Shown here in pieces: positions 18,586 to 26,631 of a stretch of 64,000 nucleotides of DNA. This DNA comes from an uncultured Paracoccaceae bacterium. GTDB lineage: Bacteria > Pseudomonadota > Alphaproteobacteria > Rhodobacterales > Rhodobacteraceae. Position 1 is the first letter of the stretch; every line of letters starts with the position of its first letter. The DNA lies in the NCBI GenBank assembly GCA_947489445.1, contig CANLDN010000006.1:62001-126000 (forward strand), written 5' to 3'. The translations under genes were made by a program, and so were the position numbers. The notes beneath the pieces were generated by a model that was given only the letters and a program-made list of their open reading frames with translations, had not been told where the DNA came from and did not search any database.

Positions 18586-20313
18586 TCAGTTACCAGCCGG
18601 TACCAGATTGTGGATGATCTGATGGGTGTGATTCCACCAGAAAAACGGGTGGTTGTAATAGTTGTCAGCCGTGGGCCACCCCGTCCAATAAGTCTCGTTC
18701 ATGGGTAGAAGCTTGCTGGCTTGCACAAGTGGAATGAACGGCATCTCTGCATCAAGATGGGCATAGGCCTCTGCAACCAGACCGGGGATCGCATCATCCC
18801 CCAGCGGCAATGCAGCAATATCGTTCATGATCGCGCTGTAGCTTTCGGCTGCTTCACCGTCCCAACGGGCAGTGTTGTTAAAGCCCGGTGAACGCTCACC
18901 GACTGGCACAACATCCTGAATGGTGTAGCGCCCCATAGAGGCCCAAGGCTCGTTTACTGACCCACAGGACAACCAGCTATATGACATTTCATATGCGCCA
19001 AAGGGGAGGACTTCGCCCCAGAACACACCATTTTCAACCGGCACTGCGCGCGCGTCGATACCTGCGCGTTGCAACTGCTCAACGATCACATCAATCGTGC
19101 GGGTGTATTCCGTGGAGGCAGAGTTCACATGGATTTGCACCGACAGTGTTTCACCGTTTTTCGTGTAGTAATCCCCGTCGCGGGACCAGCCTTCTGCTTC
19201 GATCATGGCCTGCCCGGCAGCGGTGTCGCTTGTTGAAGGCAGCCCGTAGCCCGCTTCGATAATTGTATTGATGAACGGAGACATGGAACCGTACTGTGCA
19301 AACATGGTTTGCGATGCAGTCGTCGTACCCTCATAGGCAACGTTGACAATCTGTGTTCGGTCAATGATCGCAGCGACTGCCTTGCGCATGTTGGCATTGT
19401 CCCAAGGCGCGACAGTTGTGTTGATTTCCAGCTGGCGCGCACATGGGTCGGCGGCGGCATAGGGATAGTCGGCATACCATGCGATGACGTTGGGGTTCTG
19501 CGCCTGTATTGCTTCAAAAGTGCCGATGGTGACGTTTTGTGCGGCATCCAGCTGGTTGGCTGCCATCAACTGCGCACGGCTTTCCTCGCCGCCTGTTTCA
19601 ACAAAGATCACACGCTCTGGTGCTGGCAAATCCATAAAACCCGTCTTGGCGCCCCACCAGTCATCGTTGCGGTCCCAGATCGCGCGGTTTGATGCGGCCG
19701 AAGTAAAAGTATAGGGGCCGGTGCCGATGGGCGGATTGAATGTAAAGGTCGCGGCGTCTTCGCCGTTCCAGATGTGCTCTGGCATAATCAGGAAAGATCC
19801 GAAAATACGTACGCCGAAGTTTTCGACGATGAAGCGTGGATTGGGGTTGTTGAGTGTGAATGTCACGGTCTGATCATCGACTTTTTCGACAGACGCCACC
19901 TGCGCCTTTATGGTGCTGGCCTCCCGGCTCGAAATCTCTTCATTGGTCAGCGCGAGATTGACTGTGAAGATCACATCATCTGCATTAAACGCTTCGCCGT
20001 CGGACCATTGAACGCCCTCGCGTAGTGTAATGGTGAATTCAGTGCTGTCGTCATTCTGGGTGAACCCCGTGGCAAGCCACGGATCAATGTTGCCCGTTCC
20101 GTAATTGAGGATAAAGAGCGGTTCCCACATGGTCTGATGCGCGCCATGCATCCGCTTGGTGCCCGGTGTCATCCAGTTGAAGTTCTCAGGGTCTTGAATG
20201 GTGCGGTCGAGATCGAAGATAACCGTGTTTTCGCGCGCCACGTCCTGTGCCAGCCCGGCGGTGGTCAGCAGGATCAGCGCGGACGACGCCAATAGAGTCT
20301 TCGTGAGTTTCAT
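18586..20313 (-). CDS. ABC transporter solute-binding protein, family 5
   Basis: The 575-residue protein has a signal peptide ('MKLTKTLLASSALILLTTAG', cleavage likely after 'GLAQ') and SBP family-5 features: 'DPWLATGFTQNDDSTEFT', 'LREGVQWSDGEAFNADDVIFT' (part), and the C-terminal 'EMPFIPLVQ'. Family-5 proteins bind peptides but also oligosaccharides. I chose ATG 20313 because GGGAGGAAAGA precedes it and the signal peptide begins there; an upstream start at 20484 would bury the signal sequence. Encoded together with a GH38 mannosidase, it likely binds an alpha-mannoside or glycoconjugate. Confidence 0.95.
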   Translation of the reverse strand: MKLTKTLLASSALILLTTAGLAQDVARENTVIFDLDRTIQDPENFNWMTPGTKRMHGAHQTMWEPLFILNYGTGNIDPWLATGFTQNDDSTEFTITLREGVQWSDGEAFNADDVIFTVNLALTNEEISSREASTIKAQVASVEKVDDQTVTFTLNNPNPRFIVENFGVRIFGSFLIMPEHIWNGEDAATFTFNPPIGTGPYTFTSAASNRAIWDRNDDWWGAKTGFMDLPAPERVIFVETGGEESRAQLMAANQLDAAQNVTIGTFEAIQAQNPNVIAWYADYPYAAADPCARQLEINTTVAPWDNANMRKAVAAIIDRTQIVNVAYEGTTTASQTMFAQYGSMSPFINTIIEAGYGLPSTSDTAAGQAMIEAEGWSRDGDYYTKNGETLSVQIHVNSASTEYTRTIDVIVEQLQRAGIDARAVPVENGVFWGEVLPFGAYEMSYSWLSCGSVNEPWASMGRYTIQDVVPVGERSPGFNNTARWDGEAAESYSAIMNDIAALPLGDDAIPGLVAEAYAHLDAEMPFIPLVQASKLLPMNETYWTGWPTADNYYNHPFFWWNHTHQIIHNLVPAGN

Positions 20314-20356
20314 TCTTTCCTCCCGGTTTGATAGGCTTTGCGCCCTTTCGTTTGCC

Positions 20357-21037
20357 CTAGCGGGCATAGTCCATGACCAGAACGCGGGTGCGGTCCGGCA
20401 ACGTATCCTTGGTGATGTCGGCTTCGCAATCAAAGGCAAAGTCGACATCCTTTTCTTCGTCGAAATAGGTAAGAAACGTCTCAATCCAGTGCAGGTTGCG
20501 AGGCTTGTAGGTAAGCGTGCGAAAATGCATCGGTATCACCAGTTTTGGCTGGCAGGTGTCGATAAGCCTTTTGACCTCGTCCAGCCGGGTCGTGAACACG
20601 CCGCCAGCAAGCGTGAGCAGAACATCAACACCGTCGAAGAAAGCCACTTGTTTGGCATTCAAGTCGTTGCCGATGTCGCCCATATGGCCGATCTGAATGC
20701 CGTCCAGCTCAAACCGGTACATTGCATTGGCACCCGGTTCATGAAGCGGGTGATCCGCAATCTCCATTGCCTCAATGGCTTTGACCTCAAGCCCACCAAC
20801 CGTGCTTGTACCACCCGCCCGCACCGCGTCGAGCGTGTTAAGCCAAGTGTGATTGCCCGGAACAAGGTCATGACGACAATGTGCGCTGTCATCATCCGAA
20901 GACGTGAGCACGATGTCTGCGCGGTCAGTCATGGGCGCGTAGCCAAGCTCATGCGGGGTATAAGGGTCCGTTGCAACACGCAGGCCGCTATCCGTGGTAA
21001 GCATGAAGGCCGCCTGACCATACCATTTGATCCGCAT
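20357..21037 (-). CDS. Metallo-beta-lactamase-fold protein, UlaG-like, with altered metal motif
   Basis: This 226-residue protein starts 'MRIKWYGQAAFML' like UlaG-type lactonases and keeps later metal-binding elements ('IGHMGDIGN' near residue 130, 'VIPMHF' near residue 180). The canonical HxHxDH motif is replaced by 'TSSDDDSAH' (about residues 45-53), so the first two His ligands seem missing. ATG 21037 overlaps the dioxygenase stop by one base (TGATG). It may open a lactone or be a degenerate enzyme. Its place in the transporter-mannosidase operon suggests it acts on the imported compound. Confidence 0.82.
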   Translation of the reverse strand: MRIKWYGQAAFMLTTDSGLRVATDPYTPHELGYAPMTDRADIVLTSSDDDSAHCRHDLVPGNHTWLNTLDAVRAGGTSTVGGLEVKAIEAMEIADHPLHEPGANAMYRFELDGIQIGHMGDIGNDLNAKQVAFFDGVDVLLTLAGGVFTTRLDEVKRLIDTCQPKLVIPMHFRTLTYKPRNLHWIETFLTYFDEEKDVDFAFDCEADITKDTLPDRTRVLVMDYAR

Positions 21038-21864
21038 CAGTTGTTCCCCAAAACGTGAGGACTGCTGGTTTGTGTGATATCGTTGTTGTCCGGGCGTGGA
21101 TGTGCGCGCCATTTGCCAGCATCGCCACGGCACAGGATCGCCTCAACGCCAGTCGCCCATGTTGTGTCAGTGATCTCAACACCCGGTGGGCAGTAACGCA
21201 GTGTCAACCCGCAGCGACGTCGGTCAGAGACGTTGGGCCGGGACCCATGCACCAACATATCGGCATGGAGCGATATCTGGCCGGCGCGCAGGGTATTGGT
21301 AAAGGGCCGCCCCATGGCTTCCGCATTGGCCGTACCCTTGTGAAAGACATTTGCACCCCCGTCGGTTTCAGCCACCGGCAGCGCGCCCTTGTCGTGCGTG
21401 CCGGGAATAAAGCGCATTGCAGAATTGGCCGCGTCTGCGTCATCAATCGCCAGCCAGACCGTGACTGTACGCGCCGGTGACAGTGCCCAGAATGATGCAT
21501 CCTGATGCCACGGAACCGCCTTTGGGTCTTGCGGTTTTTTGGACAGTACTGCGCTGGCCCAACACAGAATGTCGGGGCCGATGATATCTTCGACATGGTC
21601 CAGGATGCGCGGATCGGTTGCGATATCATACAACCCCGCCAGGCGTGCCTGATAGCAGTTGATGCCATAGGCCCCGTCGGGTCCCATATCTGCTATGAGC
21701 CCGTCGATATACGCGCGGATGTTTTTTATCTCGTCGTCGGAAAACACATCGAATGGCTGAACAAAGCCATTTTGATTGTAGGTCGTAATCTGATCAGCAG
21801 TCAGCTTTTTGGGGGCCGTTATGCGCACGGGCTGAAACCGTAGGTCTGGTTCGACGCTTAACAT
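21037..21864 (-). CDS. Phytanoyl-CoA dioxygenase (PhyH) family protein
   Basis: This 275-residue protein has the Fe(II)/2-oxoglutarate dioxygenase ligands: 'VPWHQDASFW' (His and Asp of the HxD motif) and 'VHGSRPNVSDRRR' (distal His and 2-oxoglutarate-binding Arg). PhyH-family enzymes hydroxylate or oxidatively cleave small molecules. I chose ATG 21864, preceded by GGGAGGA; an upstream in-frame start would lie within the intergenic promoter. It is the first gene of the minus-strand transporter-mannosidase operon and faces the AraC-type regulator. Substrate unknown. Confidence 0.9.
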   Translation of the reverse strand: MLSVEPDLRFQPVRITAPKKLTADQITTYNQNGFVQPFDVFSDDEIKNIRAYIDGLIADMGPDGAYGINCYQARLAGLYDIATDPRILDHVEDIIGPDILCWASAVLSKKPQDPKAVPWHQDASFWALSPARTVTVWLAIDDADAANSAMRFIPGTHDKGALPVAETDGGANVFHKGTANAEAMGRPFTNTLRAGQISLHADMLVHGSRPNVSDRRRCGLTLRYCPPGVEITDTTWATGVEAILCRGDAGKWRAHPRPDNNDITQTSSPHVLGNN

Positions 21865-21926
21865 GTCCGCTCCTCCCAAAGCATTTACCACAATGCTGTG
21901 AAACGCGCATAAGTCAGTAGCGCAGC

Positions 21927-21960
21927 TTGACATTTTTTTGCACCATATTGATATTTTTGC
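21927..21960 (+). promoter_or_regulatory. Direct repeats and promoter-like elements between PhyH and AraC genes
   Basis: TTGACATTTTTTTGC (21927-21941) and TTGATATTTTTGC (21948-21960) are near-identical direct repeats 21 bases apart, two helical turns, as expected of tandem AraC-family sites. The first TTGACA also works as a -35 box, with GATATT as a possible -10 at 17-base spacing, for the araC-type gene starting at 21996. The site lies 63 bases upstream of the PhyH start on the other strand. Confidence 0.55.
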
Positions 21961-21995
21961 GCGCAGGATGGTTATTGCTTCGCTATTATTGCCTC

Positions 21996-22874
21996 ATGCA
22001 AAAGACTCGCTTTCACATCGACACGTATCTTTCCCCCCAAGAAACGTTTCACTTCGCGCGAAAACAGCTGGCAAGACGCTATCCTTCCAAGGCCCATGAT
22101 CACGATTATTTCGAGGTTTTTGTCATCGAAAGCGGTAAGGCTGCCCATTGGATCAATGGCGTGACCCAGACGCTTGAGGCCGGACAACTGACCTTTGTGC
22201 GTCCCGGTGATACGCATGCATTTTGTGCGGATCGCAGGCTGGGATGCCAGATAATCAATGTCATGTTCCGCGCGGAAACTGCCGCACATCTGGCATCCCG
22301 CTATTATGATACCATTGGCGGTCGGTTTTTCGATGCTTCCGGTCCGTTGCCCGAATTGCACACACTCGGCCCGGTACGTTTCGCCCGGGCAGTGACAGTG
22401 GCCGAACAACTGCAGACGGCGGAACGGTCGCTTGCCCGCATCGAAGAATTCCTTTTGACCTTGATGAACCGGGTCGCCCATGTTTCCAGCGGCGTCAGCG
22501 CCTCAACGCCCCGGTGGTTTGCGGAAGCCTGCAGTGCGGCCCTGTCGCCCGAAATTTTCAGGCGCGGTGCGCCCGGCTTGGTTGAGGCGGCGGGGCGAAG
22601 CCATGAACATGTCTGCCGGACCTGCAAGACGGTCACGGGGTTCACGCCGTCACAATACGTCAACCGGATACGGATAGAACACGCAGCACAGATGCTGCGA
22701 AGCACTGAAGTCTCGGCCGAGGACATCCTCGAAGGCTGCGGTTTTGAAAACGTCAGCTATTTTTATCGCTTGTTCCGACGACAAATTGGGCTGACCCCGC
22801 GTGCGTATCGGCTTGTGAATGATCGGGACCCTTTCCAGCAAGCACAGCAAACCGATCATTCGGGGCTGTCCTGA
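21996..22874 (+). CDS. AraC-family transcriptional regulator with cupin sensor
   Basis: The 292-residue protein has an N-terminal cupin-like sensor domain ('HDHDYFEVFVIESGKAAHWI', 'FVRPGDTHAF') and a C-terminal double helix-turn-helix ('SHEHVCRTCKTVTGFTPSQY', 'GFENVSYFYRLFRRQIGLTP'), as in ChbR/CelD-like sugar regulators. I chose ATG 21996; the upstream TTG at 21927 would place the start inside promoter repeats. It is transcribed away from the PhyH-to-mannosidase operon and probably activates or represses it in response to the imported glycoside. Confidence 0.92.
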   Translation: MQKTRFHIDTYLSPQETFHFARKQLARRYPSKAHDHDYFEVFVIESGKAAHWINGVTQTLEAGQLTFVRPGDTHAFCADRRLGCQIINVMFRAETAAHLASRYYDTIGGRFFDASGPLPELHTLGPVRFARAVTVAEQLQTAERSLARIEEFLLTLMNRVAHVSSGVSASTPRWFAEACSAALSPEIFRRGAPGLVEAAGRSHEHVCRTCKTVTGFTPSQYVNRIRIEHAAQMLRSTEVSAEDILEGCGFENVSYFYRLFRRQIGLTPRAYRLVNDRDPFQQAQQTDHSGLS

Positions 22875-22956
22875 CAGAACCCATAGCTTGTGTGATCGAC
22901 CATTCGCGCTGTCTACCGCCCGTTCTTTTTGATGGCTTTCGCTTGGATCGAAGGTC

Positions 22957-23694
22957 TTAAGTCGCGTCCTTGACCAGCCGCATGCCAAGATGCGCAGGAG
23001 GGCTGCCGACAGCACACCCACCACGGGCCGGATCGCGAACAAGAAATGACATCGCCGCGATATGTTCACCTGCAACAAAGAAAGCCGGACAGCGGTTCGG
23101 ATCCGTTGCGCCGGATCCTGCATAGCAATCCATGGTCCACTCCCAGACGCTGCCGTCAAGATCGGAAATTCCTTCTGCGGTTGTTGAAAACGCACCGCGT
23201 TCTCGCAAGGCCCGTGATTGCTGTTCCTCCAGCAAATAGGACGACGCCCATGTCAGGTTGGGGTCGATAAAGATCGGATCGGGCTCATCCGGCAGCACAG
23301 ATGCCGCCATATGTTCCCATTCGGCCAAGGTCGGTAGTCTGAAACCGCCACCTGTCTTTGCGTTGATCCAGGTAACGTAGTCGCGCACGTCAACGTAGCT
23401 CAGTCCAGTCGCCGGCGTTTCGGCAGGGTCTTGATTGGGCCGCGCCCGCAATTGCAGGGCGCAGCCGCCATCTTGATGGCAGCGGTCCCATTCGGCAATG
23501 GTGACTTCGTATTTCATCACGTGCATTGATTTGCCGTCGACCTGCACAGGCAACTCCGCCATCAGCGGGTCGAGTGCAAAGTCGGGGCCGTCCCTTGTCA
23601 AGGCGGCCCAAAGCAAGAGCGCTGCCGCCAACACAATGCCGATTGCTACGGGGAAACGTAGGCTTGGCTTCGGTTCATCGTTGACGGCAGACAT
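22957..23694 (-). CDS. nirV: NirV-like SUMF1/FGE-domain accessory protein of nitrite reductase
   Basis: This 245-residue protein has an N-terminal membrane helix (about residues 14-32) and a formylglycine-generating-enzyme-like domain: 'MKYEVTIAEWDRC', 'SYVDVRDYVTWINAKTGGGF', 'RLPTLAEWEHMA', 'DLDGSVWEWTMDCY' and a C-terminal 'HLGMRLVKD'. NirV proteins of this type are encoded after nirK in Rhodobacter and relatives; their biochemical job is unclear. It begins 18 bases after the nirK stop, so it is in the same transcript. Confidence 0.88.
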   Translation of the reverse strand: MSAVNDEPKPSLRFPVAIGIVLAAALLLWAALTRDGPDFALDPLMAELPVQVDGKSMHVMKYEVTIAEWDRCHQDGGCALQLRARPNQDPAETPATGLSYVDVRDYVTWINAKTGGGFRLPTLAEWEHMAASVLPDEPDPIFIDPNLTWASSYLLEEQQSRALRERGAFSTTAEGISDLDGSVWEWTMDCYAGSGATDPNRCPAFFVAGEHIAAMSFLVRDPARGGCAVGSPPAHLGMRLVKDAT

Positions 23695-23712
23695 CTTGGG
23701 TATCCCTTTGGA

Positions 23713-24936
23713 TTAAGTCTCAAATGCTCTTGGTGCGACCACCTGTTCCATCAAGGCGTTGTTCCATTCACCTTCGACAACAAAGTGAGCGGTCGCGCCG
23801 AGCAAGACAGCCTCGATCAGGTTGTGGTTCACATATGCGTACACACCGGGTTGTTCGAACGTGTACATCGCCGCCATAGCGCTACCGCCACGCACGAACC
23901 AGCTTTCAATACCGGTAAGCGGTGGATCGGTGAACGATCCGGTTTCCCAGACATAGTTGCCATGCCCGCCGATCAGGTGCGGGCGCGAGTCCCGGTTGGC
24001 CTGATTATGGATCATCAGGACGGTTTCGCCCACATTTGCGCGCAAGGCGCTATCGCCAGTCAAGGCACCGACGGCACCGTTAAAGACCGAATGTGTAGGC
24101 ACCAGCGTCCGCATCGCATCGATGCTGTCGGCATAGTCATCTCCGGCAAACTCATAGGTCTTGTAGTCGCCGTTTTCATCCATAGGCAGGTAGTAGTCCT
24201 GTTCGCCAATATAGGCGATGCTGTCATATTGCAGTGGGTTGCCTTGTGGATCTTTCAACCCGTCGCGCGGCAACACCATGATAGCACCGTTCATACCGTG
24301 CGTGACGTGATAGGGGATCATCGCTCCGCCGGGGGCGCAGTGATAGGTGAAACAACCTGCCTTGGTTGCCTTCCAGCGCAAGACCGTCTCTTCACCTGGA
24401 TAGACATGTGTTAAGCCACCGCCGCCCAGCGCACCGGTGGAGGCGTGAAAATCAATGTTATGCTCCATCTGGCTTTCAACGGGATTCCTCAGCGTCAGTT
24501 CGACATAGTCTCCCTCATGCACGATGATCAGCGGGCCGGGCACGGATCCGTTGTAGGTCAGCGCCCAAACACTGGCGCCCGTGTCTTCATCGACCACCAT
24601 CAGACGTTCTTCAGTGATCATCTCGATCTCAACGATCTTTGGTGCGCCCGTGGCGACCTGCTCGTGCACAGGCGCAAAGGGTGGGGCAACCAGCTCTTGC
24701 TTGACCCGCTCATAATCAGACAAATCTACGGGTGCGGCGGCGGCCTGTGCTTGCGCCTCGGCCTGAATGAATTGAGGTGATGCACCGCGCAAGGGCGGCG
24801 TTGGAACACGACGTGGACCGGCAGCCCCGTTAGTGGCAATCGATCCCGTTATTGCAGCGGCACCTGCCAGAACCGAACCGCGCAACACATTGCGGCGACT
24901 GGTTTGCGTCAGCCCAGGGTTGATAAATCTCGTCAT
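23713..24936 (-). CDS. nirK: Copper-containing nitrite reductase (NO-forming)
   Basis: The 407-residue periplasmic enzyme reduces nitrite to nitric oxide. A Tat-type signal ('SRRNVLRG' at residues 13-20, then a hydrophobic stretch) heads the protein. Copper sites are visible: '[10 protein letters not shown]' (type 1 His and type 2 His), '[21 protein letters not shown]' in part (type 2 His, type 1 Cys, His and Met) and the later '[13 protein letters not shown]'. About 60 residues of Pro/Ala/Gln-rich sequence separate the signal from the first cupredoxin domain, so it is longer than many NirKs. I chose ATG 24936 with a GGAG upstream. Pseudoazurin, its electron donor, is encoded 51 bases upstream. 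Confidence 0.96.
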   Translation of the reverse strand: MTRFINPGLTQTSRRNVLRGSVLAGAAAITGSIATNGAAGPRRVPTPPLRGASPQFIQAEAQAQAAAAPVDLSDYERVKQELVAPPFAPVHEQVATGAPKIVEIEMITEERLMVVDEDTGASVWALTYNGSVPGPLIIVHEGDYVELTLRNPVESQMEHNIDFHASTGALGGGGLTHVYPGEETVLRWKATKAGCFTYHCAPGGAMIPYHVTHGMNGAIMVLPRDGLKDPQGNPLQYDSIAYIGEQDYYLPMDENGDYKTYEFAGDDYADSIDAMRTLVPTHSVFNGAVGALTGDSALRANVGETVLMIHNQANRDSRPHLIGGHGNYVWETGSFTDPPLTGIESWFVRGGSAMAAMYTFEQPGVYAYVNHNLIEAVLLGATAHFVVEGEWNNALMEQVVAPRAFET

Positions 24937-24987
24937 CGTTATCTCCTCTTTGGAATGCACGGCAGCTGATGAGCGACCGCGAAAAAA

Positions 24988-25419
24988 TCAAAACGCAGCA
25001 AGTTGGTCTTCGAACCGCTGCTTGGTGCGGCGTGGGATCCGACCTTCCAGAAAGTCGTCAGGCGCTGCTGCTGCGTCGCCCACCGCGATCACCATCACCA
25101 TGCCCATCGCAAAGTGAGGCTTGCATTTGATGCCGTAGAAACCTTCGGTATCGAATGTCACTTCGATTTCTTCGTTGATCGCGCCGACAAAGGGCGCTGC
25201 ACCGGCGGGCAGCATGGTTTCGACAGACTCAGCATTATGGCCGCGATCGGTGGCCAGAAACTTCACTGTGTCACCGGGTGCGATGCGTAACGACGAAGGC
25301 TCAAACACCATCGTTCCTTCGTCGCCGCGGTTCAGCATATGAACCTCGAACATTTCAGCGAATGCCGGACCGCTCAGCGCCATAAGCACGGCGGCTGCCG
25401 ATGTAAGATTGCGAAGCAT
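24988..25419 (-). CDS. Pseudoazurin (blue copper electron carrier)
   Basis: This 143-residue protein has a signal peptide ('MLRNLTSAAAVLMALSGPAF', cleavage after AFA) and a single cupredoxin domain beginning 'EMFEVHMLNRGDEGTMVFEP'. The type 1 copper ligands are His in 'DRGHNAESV' and Cys, His and Met in 'GIKCKPHFAMGM'. Pseudoazurin carries electrons from cytochrome bc1 to NirK in the periplasm. It is first in a pseudoazurin-nirK-nirV operon and a TTGCG-N4-CGCAA box lies 64 bases before the ATG. Confidence 0.95.
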   Translation of the reverse strand: MLRNLTSAAAVLMALSGPAFAEMFEVHMLNRGDEGTMVFEPSSLRIAPGDTVKFLATDRGHNAESVETMLPAGAAPFVGAINEEIEVTFDTEGFYGIKCKPHFAMGMVMVIAVGDAAAAPDDFLEGRIPRRTKQRFEDQLAAF

Positions 25420-25482
25420 TTTGTTCCCTCGTTGCAAGAATTGTTGTTGCGCCAAGGCTACGAAATGCTGCAGGCGCAAACT

Positions 25483-25496
25483 TTGCGTTTGCGCAA
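25483..25496. promoter_or_regulatory. Predicted NnrR/Fnr-type box in the pseudoazurin / regulator promoter region
   Basis: TTGCGTTTGCGCAA is a perfect TTGCG-N4-CGCAA palindrome, the geometry of Crp/Fnr-family boxes (Fnr itself prefers TTGAT-N4-ATCAA). It lies between the divergent pseudoazurin and Crp/Fnr-regulator genes and can serve both. A second box of the same type lies upstream of norC. Confidence 0.75.
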
Positions 25497-25589
25497 ACTT
25501 CTGGCGGATAAATCCGCAATAGGTTGCGCAGGTGACGGCCACAGAAAACTTGCTATAAGGTTTTGGACGATCTTTCCTTCGGAGCAGCC

Positions 25590-26279
25590 GTGCCCAAACT
25601 TGACGAAAGCCTGCTTCGCCCGCTGCCCCCATTTTCAAAGTTGGATGATAGCGCCATCCGCGCGATCCTTGATCAATCCACAAGTCGTCGTTTTGAAAAA
25701 GGATCAACCGTGTTTGAAGAGGCAACCGCAGCCGAAAGCTTCTTCCTTTTGCTGGATGGCACGATCAGGGTTGTTCGGATCACGACCGAAGGTGAACAGG
25801 TCACTGCCTTGCACATTCCTGCGGGGCAGCTATTTGGGATTGCGAGGGCACTCGGGCGGGATACCTATCCCGCGACTGCCGTGGCTGCGTCAGAGGGTGT
25901 CGTGCTCTCATGGCCCACCAGATTGTGGGATGGTTTCGTTGCACAATATGAAGGCTTTGCAACCGAAACGTACAAAACCATTGGCGATCGTGTGGGTGAA
26001 ATGAATACCCGAATTGTTGAGATGTCGACGCAGCACGTCGAACAACGCATCGCGCGCGCCTTGCTGCGGCTGGTGAAACAATCGGGAAAAAAAGTTACCG
26101 AAGGGATTGAGATCGGGTTTCCAATCACGCGGCAGGACGTGTCCGAGATGACAGGAACGACACTGCATACCGTCAGCAGATTGCTAAGCGCTTGGGAAAA
26201 AGAAGGGCTTATCATCAGCAAGCGCAAGAAAATCACGGTGTGCGACCCGCACCGCATGGTCACACTAGGCGGCACCTAG
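25590..26279 (+). CDS. Crp/Fnr-family regulator, NnrR-like
   Basis: The 229-residue protein has a cNMP-binding-like domain ('RRFEKGSTVFEEATAAESFF') and a C-terminal helix-turn-helix ('ITRQDVSEMTGTTLHTVSRL'). It lacks the N-terminal cysteine cluster of Fnr, so it does not carry a [4Fe-4S] cluster of that kind; Nnr/DnrR-type nitric-oxide-responsive regulators have this form. I chose GTG 25590 with GGAG five bases upstream. An in-frame TTG at 25563 would add nine residues. Its location between the nir and nor genes and next to matching boxes suggests it controls both. Confidence 0.85.
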   Translation: MPKLDESLLRPLPPFSKLDDSAIRAILDQSTSRRFEKGSTVFEEATAAESFFLLLDGTIRVVRITTEGEQVTALHIPAGQLFGIARALGRDTYPATAVAASEGVVLSWPTRLWDGFVAQYEGFATETYKTIGDRVGEMNTRIVEMSTQHVEQRIARALLRLVKQSGKKVTEGIEIGFPITRQDVSEMTGTTLHTVSRLLSAWEKEGLIISKRKKITVCDPHRMVTLGGT

Positions 26280-26498
26280 ACCAAGCTTGCCGCAAAAGGC
26301 TGCAGTTCGTAACTCAGCGCGAAAACTGTCCTCGTCAATATTGTATTCCCGACATGCGTCAATGACCGTGTGAAAAGGGCCGATCGTGCAGCCAACGCAA
26401 AGCATGTGATGATCCAGGAATACGCTGATCGTCTCTGGCCATGTTGACATAAGAACATCCAGTTCCAGATCGGGGTCATCGAGGTTTGGCATTGCCAT
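26265..26498 (-). CDS. DUF1858-type small redox-disulfide protein
   Basis: This 77-residue protein matches the DUF1858 family ('hybrid cluster-associated redox disulfide' type): 'LDVLMSTWPETISVFLDHHM' then a CxxC-like 'CVGCTIGPFHTV' and a further Cys in 'AAFCGKLG'. Such proteins are often found near NO-detoxification and denitrification genes; their function is not established. It overlaps the end of the nnrR-like gene by 15 bases on the opposite strand and shares its upstream region with norC. Confidence 0.82.
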   Translation of the reverse strand: MAMPNLDDPDLELDVLMSTWPETISVFLDHHMLCVGCTIGPFHTVIDACREYNIDEDSFRAELRTAAFCGKLGLGAA

Positions 26499-26553
26499 TA
26501 CTGCGCTTCCTTTCCACGTGACCTGACCCTAACCGTTGCTATCGCCTAAAACC

Positions 26554-26567
26554 TTGCGCTTGCACAA
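26554..26567. promoter_or_regulatory. Predicted NnrR/Fnr-type box upstream of norC
   Basis: TTGCGCTTGCACAA fits TTGCG-N4-CACAA, one base off the perfect palindrome found upstream of pseudoazurin. It lies 64 bases before the norC ATG and 55 bases before the divergent DUF1858 gene, so it may regulate both. Confidence 0.65.
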
Positions 26568-26631
26568 ACTCCAAACATGGCGCGCGCGCTATCACCCCCG
26601 GCAATAGAAATCGCCAGAAGGGGGCCGGGCT

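Noticed and set aside
20198..21058. A 286-codon open frame on the plus strand
   Set aside because: It is antisense to the binding-protein start and the MBL-fold gene, and has no family motif.
25590..26279. Classical Fnr with an iron-sulfur cluster
   Set aside because: The N-terminal cysteine cluster is absent; the protein fits the Nnr/Dnr type better.
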